DNA from: an uncultured Petrimonas sp.
Lineage (GTDB): Bacteria; Bacteroidota; Bacteroidia; Bacteroidales; Dysgonomonadaceae
Assembly (NCBI GenBank): GCA_934621705.1
Contig: CAKTUP010000100.1
Coordinates: forward strand, 1 to 7,261
Direction of reading: 5' to 3'
Length of the DNA stretch: 7,261 nucleotides
Part shown: piece after piece, positions 1 through 6,035 of the stretch
Layout: each line of letters starts with the position of its first letter
Numbering within the stretch: the stretch's first letter is position 1
The notes under the pieces: generated by a model
The model's database searches: none
What the model was told of the DNA's origin: nothing
The model's input: only the letters and a program-made list of their open reading frames with translations
Position numbers and translations under genes: made by a program

Positions 1-16
1 TATATTGCGGAAAAAT

Positions 17-45
17 GCCCACCCCCAACCCCCTAAAGGGGGCTT
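17..45 (-). repeat. G/C-rich hairpin repeat, copy 1 (intergenic)
   Basis: Five C, a TAAA loop and five G (29-42) form a 5-bp all-GC stem. On the left is a second C-rich tract (18-26) with no matching G tract. Read on the minus strand the order is C5, TTTA, G5, TT, G5, T, GGG, and the same order recurs at 191-216 on the plus strand. I associate such CCCCCTAAAGGGGG elements with intergenic spacers of Bacteroidota genomes, from memory. It could act as a transcript-end hairpin for an upstream gene outside the window, but no T-run follows it. Confidence 0.6.
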
Positions 46-50
46 AGAGA

Positions 51-80
51 TTTACGAATTACGATTTTATATTTACGATT
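51..80. repeat. degenerate TTTACGA(TT) run
   Basis: TTTACGA occurs at 51-57, TTACGATT at 59-66 and TTTACGATT at 72-80, separated by AT-rich bases. It lies right beside the G/C-rich repeat and looks like decayed low-complexity spacer DNA. No function is visible. The rest of 81-146 holds only a short perfect dyad, ATCTG-A-CAGAT (106-116), and no convincing promoter. Confidence 0.45.
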
Positions 81-146
81 GAACGGAGAAATGTTTCACC
101 GACGTATCTGACAGATCATCCGGCTGATGTATTAAAGATTTAAAAT

Positions 147-965
147 ATGCAAAATAGCGCTGCAAATATTCATAATTCACAGCCCGCAAAATCCCCCCTT
201 CGGGGGGTGGGGGGGCTTTTCGGCCTCATAGGCTTCCCCCTCAAACATTCCTTTTCATCAAAATTTTTCACCGAAAAATTCGCGCGGGAAGGGATTGATG
301 CGGAGTACCTGAATTTCGAAATCGAAGATATTCTGCAAATTCGTGAAGTTATTATTTTCAACCAGCATTTGCGGGGGCTGAACGTTACCATTCCATACAA
401 GGAACAGGTTATTCCGTTTTTAAACGAAATCACTCCCGAAGCGCAGAAAATCGGGGCGGTAAACACGATAAAAATCGAGCGTGAGCCTGGCAATATGTAC
501 TTTTATCACCTCACCGGGCACAACACCGATTACGTGGGATTTAAAAAATCCATCGAACCGCTTATTCGTCCCGAAACTCACAAAAAGGCGCTCATTCTCG
601 GCACAGGCGGAGCATCGAAAGCCGTACGGCAAGCATTGGAAGATTTAAACATAGAGTGGAAATACGTTTCACGTTCAAGCGGAAACGACCGGTTTACCTA
701 CGATGAACTGGACGAAAATATTTTAAAGGAATACAAAATCATCGTCAACTGCTCTCCCGTAGGCACTTTTCCCAATACGGACGAATGTCCCGATATTCCT
801 TACCCCTATCTCACCAACGAGCACCTGCTCTACGATTTAGTCTATAATCCCGCCGAAACACTGTTCCTAAAAAAAGGAAAAGCGCACGGCGCATCGATAA
901 AAAACGGAGCCGAAATGCTGGAATTGCAAGCATTGGCTGCCTGGGAAATCTGGACACAAAAATAA
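147..965 (+). CDS. aroE: shikimate dehydrogenase (NADP+)
   Basis: This cytoplasmic enzyme reduces 3-dehydroshikimate to shikimate with NADPH, step four of the chorismate pathway to aromatic amino acids. Numbered from ATG 147 (272 aa), the substrate domain shows GFPLKHSFS (29-37, shikimate-binding serines), NVTIPYK with catalytic Lys85, GAVNT with Asn106 and GHNTD with Asp128. The nucleotide loop is GTGGAS (152-157), followed by NCSPVGT (201-207), YDLVYNP (229-235) and a C-terminal NGAEMLELQ with Gln261. All key residues are present, so the enzyme should be active. The first ~23 residues are not typical of AroE, which normally opens only a few residues before the GLIG strand. They are largely encoded by the G/C-rich repeat, giving SPLRGVGG. 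An in-frame TAA at 141 rules out an earlier start. GTG at 207 would give a 252-aa protein of more usual length (MGGLFGLIG...), so ATG 147 is kept with doubt. An upstream operon partner may lie outside the window. Confidence 0.95.
   Translation: MQNSAANIHNSQPAKSPLRGVGGLFGLIGFPLKHSFSSKFFTEKFAREGIDAEYLNFEIEDILQIREVIIFNQHLRGLNVTIPYKEQVIPFLNEITPEAQKIGAVNTIKIEREPGNMYFYHLTGHNTDYVGFKKSIEPLIRPETHKKALILGTGGASKAVRQALEDLNIEWKYVSRSSGNDRFTYDELDENILKEYKIIVNCSPVGTFPNTDECPDIPYPYLTNEHLLYDLVYNPAETLFLKKGKAHGASIKNGAEMLELQALAAWEIWTQK
191..216 (+). repeat. G/C-rich hairpin repeat, copy 2 (inside aroE 5' end)
   Basis: Five C (194-198), TTCG and five G (203-207) form a C(UUCG)G tetraloop hairpin with an all-GC stem, followed by T and a second G-tract (209-215). 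Apart from small length differences this is the copy 1 element in inverted orientation. It is in frame with aroE and encodes SPLRGVGG (residues 16-23). The alternative start GTG 207 begins at the last base of the stem, so the hairpin could hide or define the translation start. Confidence 0.65.
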
Positions 966-1007
966 AAAAACTCACCACTTTAAAATTTTGTTTAAAGTGG
1001 CGAGTTT
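966..1007 (-). terminator. intrinsic terminator, mainly for the minus-strand gene at 1078-1758
   Basis: Arms 968-984 and 991-1007 pair over 17 positions around a 6-base loop (985-990), with one non-Watson-Crick position (974/1001). In minus-strand RNA that position is a G-U wobble and the stem runs into a T-rich tail (complement of 963-970). In plus-strand RNA it is an A-C mismatch and only TTT follows. The structure is therefore better suited to ending the minus-strand transcript, 70 bases past that gene's stop. It may still serve aroE weakly, as it starts directly after the aroE stop codon. Confidence 0.8.
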
Positions 1008-1077
1008 ACCGTCTAACTTACTGATAAAAAGCAATTAGAAGCTTAGCTTATAGTGTAGTATCATTGTGTGATGTGCA

Positions 1078-1758
1078 TTACAAAACCTCTTCAGTCTTCG
1101 TTTCTTTTTCTACATCTTTGGCAGGCTTTTCCCAGGTAGTTTCTACTCCTTCGTTATCGAAATAAAATTTTTTCTTGGATTGGTCTGCTTTGTTGGTAAC
1201 TTTCACTTTCGTTACCTGCTTTTCGGCGTTGTACTTAATCGCATCAATATCATACGTTTCTTTCAACGCGTTAACGGCTGCCTGTACTTTTTCGTTCAAA
1301 TCTTCGAGTTTTACTTCCACAAAACCGTCATCGCCCTGAGCGGCCGTGAAGTTGAAACTATCGGGAGAAGGAAGCTCCTGCTCGGTTTCCTGTTTCAACG
1401 TTTCCTCTTGTTTTACCGGTTCTTTCTCAACTCCTTCACATTCTTCCATCGTTTTTTCTTTTCCTTCCGCGTCAAAATAGAACGTCTTTTTCGACTGATC
1501 CTCTTTTTTGGTAGCTTCTACTTTCGTAATCTGCTTTTCTGCATTGTATTTTAACGCGTTAAGATCATACTCCTGAACTATTCCTCTTACGGCTTCCTGT
1601 ACTTTTTCATTCAACTCTTCAAATTTCACGTCAACAAAACCGTCATCGTCAAATACAGTTTCTACGATAGGTTGTTCAATTGTTGAGTTTGTGGCCTGAA
1701 TATTGGCTGTAGCAAAAATTCCTGCCATAAGCGCAATAGATAAAATAACTTTTTTCAT
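1078..1758 (-). CDS. exported protein with two tandem PepSY-like repeats
   Basis: The 226-aa product begins with a clear signal peptide: MKK, a hydrophobic core (ILSIALMAGIFATA), and a likely cleavage after IQA near residue 22. It is therefore periplasmic or exported. There is no lipobox Cys. The mature part has two copies of a 69-residue unit (38-106 and 143-211), 45 of 69 residues identical in my ungapped alignment. They share DDGFV, LNEKVQ, KYNAEKQ, DQSKK and FYFD.EG. A Lys/Glu-rich linker (107-142) and tail (212-226) flank them. The layout of each unit (helix, then a strand-rich part ending in FYFDxxG) resembles the PepSY-like family common in Bacteroidota (PF11396 type). That is recognition by pattern and not proven; the biochemical role is unknown. 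It is transcribed divergently from the sensor kinase and ends at the terminator at 966-1007. The ATG start sits just before the signal peptide, behind an A/T-rich leader. Confidence 0.8.
   Translation of the reverse strand: MKKVILSIALMAGIFATANIQATNSTIEQPIVETVFDDDGFVDVKFEELNEKVQEAVRGIVQEYDLNALKYNAEKQITKVEATKKEDQSKKTFYFDAEGKEKTMEECEGVEKEPVKQEETLKQETEQELPSPDSFNFTAAQGDDGFVEVKLEDLNEKVQAAVNALKETYDIDAIKYNAEKQVTKVKVTNKADQSKKKFYFDNEGVETTWEKPAKDVEKETKTEEVL
1126..1332 (-). repeat. internal gene duplication, unit 2 (residues 143-211)
   Basis: This is the second 69-codon unit of the exported protein. It aligns without gaps to unit 1 at an offset of 105 codons. The DNA is also clearly similar, for example CTGTACTTTTTC followed by TTCAA, and ACAAAACCGTCATCG, in both units. 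Similarity at DNA level points to a duplication recent enough to survive codon drift. Confidence 0.85.
1441..1647 (-). repeat. internal gene duplication, unit 1 (residues 38-106)
   Basis: This is the first 69-codon unit, with 45 of 69 residues identical to unit 2. Differences cluster in the helix after LNEKVQ (residues 57-69), while the KYNAEKQ and DQSKK segments are unchanged. Confidence 0.85.
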
Positions 1759-1933
1759 AATGATTAATTTTTGAATTCTTAATAAAATAATTTTTTCTTG
1801 CTTTTAAACGCACACCAATTCATAATCAAATACCGTACAAAAGACTGTATCTATCTGTGAATTTTAATTAATCCACTAACACACAAAATATTATAAGCGA
1901 CATCGAAACAAATGCCAAAAAGATGATAACTGT

Positions 1934-2008
1934 GGAACGCATGTAGAAATGTAGAAATGTTCCCCGTATTCCTGATGAAATTCCCCAACGTGCTTCGTGT
2001 ATTTCCCG
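1934..2008. promoter_or_regulatory. possible operator: phased TTCCC repeats, an 8-bp tandem and a GGAAC/GTTCC dyad
   Basis: TTCCC occurs at 1960-1964, 1981-1985 and 2003-2007, spaced 21 and 22 bases, which is two helical turns. Just upstream, ATGTAGAA is repeated in tandem (1941-1956, with a partial third copy to 1960). That tandem is enclosed by GGAAC (1934-1938) and GTTCC (1959-1963). The block lies upstream of the kinase's candidate -7 box, where an activator or repressor could bind. No known binding consensus is recognised. Confidence 0.3.
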
Positions 2009-2039
2009 ACAAAATGAACACGAGACCGAAAATATTGTG

Positions 2040-2047
2040 TATTTTTG
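2040..2047 (+). promoter_or_regulatory. candidate Bacteroidota -7 box for the kinase gene
   Basis: TATTTTTG matches the phylum's TAnnTTTG consensus exactly. A start point a few bases downstream would leave a leader of roughly 20 bases before ATG 2072. No clear TTTG-type -33 box lies ~19 bases upstream, so this is tentative. If it is the promoter, the TTG at 2045 cannot be the start codon. Confidence 0.4.
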
Positions 2048-2071
2048 AATGAAAAAAATTTTACAACGCAG

Positions 2072-4507
2072 ATGGAATCGGGCAATTCTTTTGAGCATCG
2101 GATAGGAGTAAAAATAGGTTTGATGTTTCTCATTATCATTCTCTATGTGGTGGGAATATTCATTTACTCCTACAATCTGAAAAAGTATGTCGATACGCAG
2201 AAGGAAGAAATTGCCGATTCTTACGAAATTCTGGCTGAAAGTAACCGGTTGATACTTTCCGTTCAGGAAGCGCAGGATGCCTTAAATGCTTATCTTGTAA
2301 ATCCTCAGAGCATATATCAACTGAAATACGATTCCGTTTCGTCAACTATTTCTCGTCAAATAACGGAAATAAGGGAATTGGCCTCGCAAAAAAATCAGGA
2401 CATTTACCTCGAAAGCGTAGATTCCCTGCTGCACGAAAAAAACAAGATCGTTAACCAGCTTATCGTTCAGTTCCGCTCGCGAAGCCCGTTGAGAGAGCTC
2501 GACAAAAAAATAGAAACCTACCCTCAATTTATTCAGGATTCTGTGGTGGTTACCACCAACAAAGACACCACCGTAGTTGTAAAGGACAGAAAAGGATTCT
2601 GGACACGGTTAAAAAACCTGGTCAGCCCAGGCCGCGAACCCGATACGGTGGTAACCGTTGCGCAAGTGGAACAGGAAACACGGCTGACTTCCCGGGTGGA
2701 TACCGATATGTATGCCGATTTGAAAAACATCACGCAGGCCGCTTCAAGAACATACTCAACGCAACTGTCGGGAATCGAGAAACAAGTGCGGGAGCTTATC
2801 CTCGCCGAACAGAACATCTCTCTCCAAATTTCTCAGTTGCTCACCCGCTTTTACAACGAAACCACGCGAATAACGCAACAGGGCATTCAAAGCAGCGAAT
2901 TGCTCACGCGAAGAATTTTCACGTTTGCGGTTGTTGTGGGCGCGCTTTCGCTGGTGCTGATCCTTATTATCATTTTTCTCATTATCAGCGACCTTAGAAA
3001 AGGACAAAAAGCCCGGCTCGATCTGGCAAAGGAAAAACAACTGACCGAATCGTTGATGGAAAGCCGGCACAAGTTGCTTTTATCGGTTTCGCACGACATT
3101 AAAACACCGCTCAGTTCCATGATGGGATACATGGAAATGTGGCAGGGCGAAAAGATTTCCGAAAGTAAAAAACGGCAATTGCAATCGGCGCAAAACTCAG
3201 GGAAACATATTTTGAGCATGCTCACCAATTTACTCGAATTCTCGCGGCTGGAACGGAATTCGGGAGAGTTGCACAACAGCCGTTTCGATGCGATAGAGTT
3301 GATGGAAGAGATCATCCGCATGTTTAAACCGCTTACCGAAGGTAAAAAACTGGATATCGAATTCGAGAATCTCGCGGAATCGCCCTTTTACGTGGATACC
3401 GATTACACGGTTCTCAAGCAGATACTCGTAAACGTTATATCCAACGCGGTAAAATATACGATTAAAGGACAAATTGATGTCAAATTAAGTTACGACCGGA
3501 GCCTTATTTTCACTATTGCCGACACCGGAATCGGCATGCACGAAAGTGACATTCAGGAAATATTCAAGCCTTTTTCCCGCATAAAAAACCCGCTGAAAGC
3601 AGAAGGAAGCGGCTTCGGGATGTACGTTACGCAAGGGCTTGTTCATTCGCTGAAGGGCGAGATAAATATTCAATCGAAAAAAGACGAAGGCACTTGTGTT
3701 ACCATAAAACTGCCGCTACAACCCATAGAAAAAACACCGGACGAAAACACGAAGGATATTTCGGTTAAAAGCAACGTTTACAACAATATACTCATTTTCG
3801 AAGACGATATATCGCTGGGAAACCTGCTGAAAGAATTTCTCTCGCGACACGGATTTAAGGTAAAAATCTGCAACGACAGCCGCGATGTGGACGGCTTTAT
3901 CAATCACCTGGCGCTGTTCGACATTGTATTTACCGATATGCAAATGCTGAATATTACCGGAAACGATATCCTGCACAAAATTCGTGAAACCCATTCCGAC
4001 ATCCCCGTTTGGCTAATGACCGCCTACGACGATTACAGCACGGAAAAAGCCGTATCGGAAGGGTTTAGCGGGTTTATAAAGAAACCCGTTCAAATGAGCC
4101 GATTTATCGAAATTCTCTCGGATGAAAAGCATTTCAAACTCAAAGAAACAACCTCTTTCGATGAGAAATTCCCACAACTTGTTTCCTTATTCGGAGACGA
4201 TACCGAAACCATCAAAAAAATATTAGCTACTTTCGTCACAACCGTTTACAAAGACACCGAATCTTTGACGGAGCTGGCCAAATCATCCGATTTTAAAGGC
4301 GCACAGCGATTATGCCACAAAATGCATCCCTTCATCAACCAAATTGATGCACAGCATCTGTGCGGTGTTTTAACTAAAATGGATTCGCTTCGCGGACAGG
4401 AAGAAACCGCCTATCCCAACTGGAAGGAAGATGTTTTGTCGAGTGTCCGCCAAATAAGAGAGTTTGCCGATGAAATCGAGAAAGAGTATTTAGCATCTCG
4501 CTCTTAG
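2072..4507 (+). CDS. membrane hybrid sensor histidine kinase with receiver and HPt-like domain
   Basis: The frame is open from TTG 2045 (820 aa), but ATG 2072 (811 aa) is preferred: TTG starts are rare, and 2045-2047 falls in the candidate promoter box. Residue numbers count from 2045. Two membrane segments (about 24-42 and 291-315) bracket a ~250-aa, largely helical input domain outside the inner membrane. After a coiled-coil-like linker (316-345) come the H-box SVSHDIKTPLS (His350), N-box NVISNAVKY (Asn467), G1 DTGIGM (Asp493) and G2 GSGFGM (521-526), so the kinase core is complete. A receiver follows (about 581-695: Asp587/588, phospho-acceptor Asp631 in FTDMQM, Thr659, Lys680), then a C-terminal helical region (about 705-815) with CHKMHPF, read as an HPt-like domain with His758. 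This suggests a His-Asp-His relay, most likely to the convergent sigma-54 regulator, as in RteA/RteB-like pairs. The signal is unknown. Confidence 0.92.
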   Translation: MESGNSFEHRIGVKIGLMFLIIILYVVGIFIYSYNLKKYVDTQKEEIADSYEILAESNRLILSVQEAQDALNAYLVNPQSIYQLKYDSVSSTISRQITEIRELASQKNQDIYLESVDSLLHEKNKIVNQLIVQFRSRSPLRELDKKIETYPQFIQDSVVVTTNKDTTVVVKDRKGFWTRLKNLVSPGREPDTVVTVAQVEQETRLTSRVDTDMYADLKNITQAASRTYSTQLSGIEKQVRELILAEQNISLQISQLLTRFYNETTRITQQGIQSSELLTRRIFTFAVVVGALSLVLILIIIFLIISDLRKGQKARLDLAKEKQLTESLMESRHKLLLSVSHDIKTPLSSMMGYMEMWQGEKISESKKRQLQSAQNSGKHILSMLTNLLEFSRLERNSGELHNSRFDAIELMEEIIRMFKPLTEGKKLDIEFENLAESPFYVDTDYTVLKQILVNVISNAVKYTIKGQIDVKLSYDRSLIFTIADTGIGMHESDIQEIFKPFSRIKNPLKAEGSGFGMYVTQGLVHSLKGEINIQSKKDEGTCVTIKLPLQPIEKTPDENTKDISVKSNVYNNILIFEDDISLGNLLKEFLSRHGFKVKICNDSRDVDGFINHLALFDIVFTDMQMLNITGNDILHKIRETHSDIPVWLMTAYDDYSTEKAVSEGFSGFIKKPVQMSRFIEILSDEKHFKLKETTSFDEKFPQLVSLFGDDTETIKKILATFVTTVYKDTESLTELAKSSDFKGAQRLCHKMHPFINQIDAQHLCGVLTKMDSLRGQEETAYPNWKEDVLSSVRQIREFADEIEKEYLASRS

Positions 4508-4514
4508 CTCTCGG

Positions 4515-5864
4515 CTACAACCCATATTTATGGATCTTGTTGTACAGTGTTTTCCTGTCTATACGCAACAGAATAGCGGCTTTAGACTTGTTTCCTTTGG
4601 TTTTTTCAAGCGCTAATTTTATCTTTTCTTTTTCTTCTTCGGGAGAAACATTTAAAGAAACGTCTGCTTCTTTACTCAATTCAATAGTCTTATCCGATAA
4701 AAACGGCAAACTTTCCAAGGTAATGGTGTCGCCGGTAGAAAAAAGCACGGAGCGGCGTATCACGTTCCGCAACTCTCTTAAGTTGCCCGGCCAGGAATAG
4801 GTTTCCAACCGCGAAAAAACTTTGGCCGAAATAAACTTGATCTTTTTATCGAGTTCCGCATTCGCCTCAGAAACAAAATGTTCGGCATACAACGGAATAT
4901 CGTCTTTGCAACTCCTCAGCGGCGGCACTTCTATCATAAACTCGTTGAGACGATGGTACAAATCTTCCCTGAAATTTCCGGCGGCAATGGCTTTTTCCAG
5001 GTTTTCGTTGGTGGCGGTAACAATCCGCACATCCACATCCAAATCGGTGGCGGTGCCTACCGGCCTTATCTTTTTTTCCTGCAACGTACGTAGCAGTTGC
5101 ATCTGAACGCCGTAAGGCAAGTTTCCCACTTCATCGAGAAACAACGTTCCGCCGTTTGCTTCGGCAAAAAAACCGGTTTTATCTTCAATGGCCGATGTGA
5201 ACGATCCTTTTTTGTGTCCGAAAAGCTCGCTTGGCGCCAGTTCCATGGACAAACCGCCACAATCAACCGCGATAAAAGGCCCGTTGGCACGCGCGCTCCG
5301 TTCGTGAATCATCCGCGCGGCGTGTTCTTTACCCGTGCCGCTTTCGCCGATGATCATCACAGCCATTTGCGTGGGAGCAACGGTGTTTATAAAAGAATAC
5401 ATTCGCGTGGAAAGCGGACTGCGCCCCTCTACCGTAGTATTTCTTTTTTCTTCTTTTTTATATTCTTTGGTATGTTTTTTCTGGTGGGGTTCTTCCGTTG
5501 GCTTATCCTTGAAAGCAGTTTCTATTTTTTGCGCTAGAATAGACGGATTTATGGGTTTTTCAAGGAAATCGTAAGCTCCCAGTTTAATGGCCGAAACCGC
5601 GGTTTGTATTTCGCCGTATCCCGTCATAATTATAACGGGAACCGATAATTGCCTTTCGTTCAGCCAGGTGAGAAGCATTATGCCGTCGCCGTCGGGCAGG
5701 CGTAAGTCCGATAAAACAATGTCGTATGCCGACTCGAAAAGCGCTTCCTGTGCCGACACCATTCCGGTACACCATCTGGCGGTAAGCCCATTCTTCTCGA
5801 ACCATTTCTGAAGCATGGTTCCAAAAGAGATATCGTCTTCAACAATTAATATTTTTCCGTTCAC
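4515..5864 (-). CDS. sigma-54-dependent response regulator, NtrC family
   Basis: The 449-aa protein is a cytoplasmic transcription activator. The receiver (1-118) has Asp10/Asp11, phospho-acceptor Asp53 (LSDLRLPDG), Thr81 and Lys103. A hydrophilic Lys/Glu-rich linker (about 120-145) leads to the AAA+ domain (about 148-385): Walker A GESGTGKE (173-180), sigma-54 contact loop GSFTSA (220-225, usually GAFTGA), Walker B LFLDE (Asp244/Glu245), sensor I TATN (283-286), arginine-finger region FREDLYHRL (298-306) and sensor II WPGNLREL with Arg363. The C-terminal 35 residues form a Fis-type helix-turn-helix (GNKSKAAILLRIDRKTLYNKI). All parts needed to open sigma-54 promoters are present. The start is GTG 5864; no ATG exists upstream before the in-frame stop at 5904-5906, and MNGKILIVEDD is a normal receiver opening. 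The gene converges on the kinase with 7 bases between stops and no terminator between them. Its targets are not shown by the sequence. Confidence 0.93.
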   Translation of the reverse strand: MNGKILIVEDDISFGTMLQKWFEKNGLTARWCTGMVSAQEALFESAYDIVLSDLRLPDGDGIMLLTWLNERQLSVPVIIMTGYGEIQTAVSAIKLGAYDFLEKPINPSILAQKIETAFKDKPTEEPHQKKHTKEYKKEEKRNTTVEGRSPLSTRMYSFINTVAPTQMAVMIIGESGTGKEHAARMIHERSARANGPFIAVDCGGLSMELAPSELFGHKKGSFTSAIEDKTGFFAEANGGTLFLDEVGNLPYGVQMQLLRTLQEKKIRPVGTATDLDVDVRIVTATNENLEKAIAAGNFREDLYHRLNEFMIEVPPLRSCKDDIPLYAEHFVSEANAELDKKIKFISAKVFSRLETYSWPGNLRELRNVIRRSVLFSTGDTITLESLPFLSDKTIELSKEADVSLNVSPEEEKEKIKLALEKTKGNKSKAAILLRIDRKTLYNKIHKYGL

Positions 5865-5882
5865 TATGGTAAATTGATACGG

Positions 5883-5890
5883 TAAAGATA
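5883..5890 (-). promoter_or_regulatory. weak candidate -7 box for the response regulator
   Basis: On the minus strand this reads TATCTTTA, one base off TAnnTTTG, 19 bases before the GTG start. No good -33 element is seen, so it could be chance in AT-rich DNA. The divergent 171-base gap (5865-6035) otherwise contains no gene. Confidence 0.25.
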
Positions 5891-6005
5891 GGGTATTTAT
5901 TTTTCATTTGAGAGGGTTTCTTACGCGTCTTTATAAAACCTTACACTTGCCGGAAAAAGATTAAGTTTTTTTAGGACAGATGCCTGCATTCACACGGGAA
6001 TTGAT

Positions 6006-6013
6006 TATATTTG
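6006..6013 (+). promoter_or_regulatory. candidate Bacteroidota -7 box for the M24 peptidase
   Basis: TATATTTG is an exact TAnnTTTG match 22 bases before ATG 6036, which would give a leader of about 15 bases. A CCTGC about 19 bases upstream (5983-5987) is only a poor match to a -33 TTTG box. Confidence 0.45.
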
Positions 6014-6035
6014 AAAATCGAAAAATGTTTTATTT

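Larger units (their letters stand above)
1759..2071. promoter_or_regulatory. divergent control region between the exported repeat protein and the sensor kinase
   Basis: This 313-base stretch has no convincing gene. It is AT-rich near the minus-strand gene and more GC-rich near the kinase. It holds the TTCCC-phased block (1934-2008), an imperfect dyad TTCGTGT (1994-2000) / ACACGAG (2018-2024), and a TAnnTTTG box at 2040-2047. For the minus-strand gene I found no full TAnnTTTG box, only a TATTTG-like string (complement of 1827-1832). I checked both strands for GG-N10-GC, the invariant bases of sigma-54 promoters, and found none here. Confidence 0.5.

Noticed and set aside
17..45. G-quadruplex on the minus strand of repeat copy 1
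   Set aside because: Only three separate G-runs are present, with a competing GC hairpin; a four-run quadruplex is not shown.
48..143. Open frame ending in TAA just before aroE, possibly the tail of an upstream gene
   Set aside because: It opens only after the TAG at 45-47, passes through the TTTACGA repeat and has no start or recognisable family motif, so chance is the best reading.
1180..1554. Long plus-strand open frame antisense to the exported repeat protein
   Set aside because: It is Phe-rich because it mirrors Lys/Glu codons of the real gene, and has no domain, leader or start context of its own.
1933..1947. TGGAAC, similar to a sigma-54 -24 element, upstream of the kinase
   Set aside because: The matching -12 position reads TAGA and lacks the invariant GC.
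1941..1960. 8-bp tandem repeat as a CRISPR or mobile-element trace
   Set aside because: Far too short and without spacers, and no transposase or cas gene is present.
2049..2105. Short 18-codon frame (MKKILQRR...) from ATG 2049, a possible leader peptide
   Set aside because: It overlaps the kinase start out of frame, with no attenuator hairpin or ribosome-site evidence; the ATG may lie at or upstream of the transcript start.
5097..5537. Plus-strand open frame antisense to the sigma-54 regulator
   Set aside because: The minus-strand frame has complete receiver and AAA+ motifs; the antisense product has no recognisable features.
5973..5988. GG-N10-GC spacing resembling a sigma-54 promoter before the peptidase gene
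   Set aside because: Only the invariant dinucleotides and part of the -12 box match (AGGACA...CTGCA); such spacing is expected by chance in a region this long.
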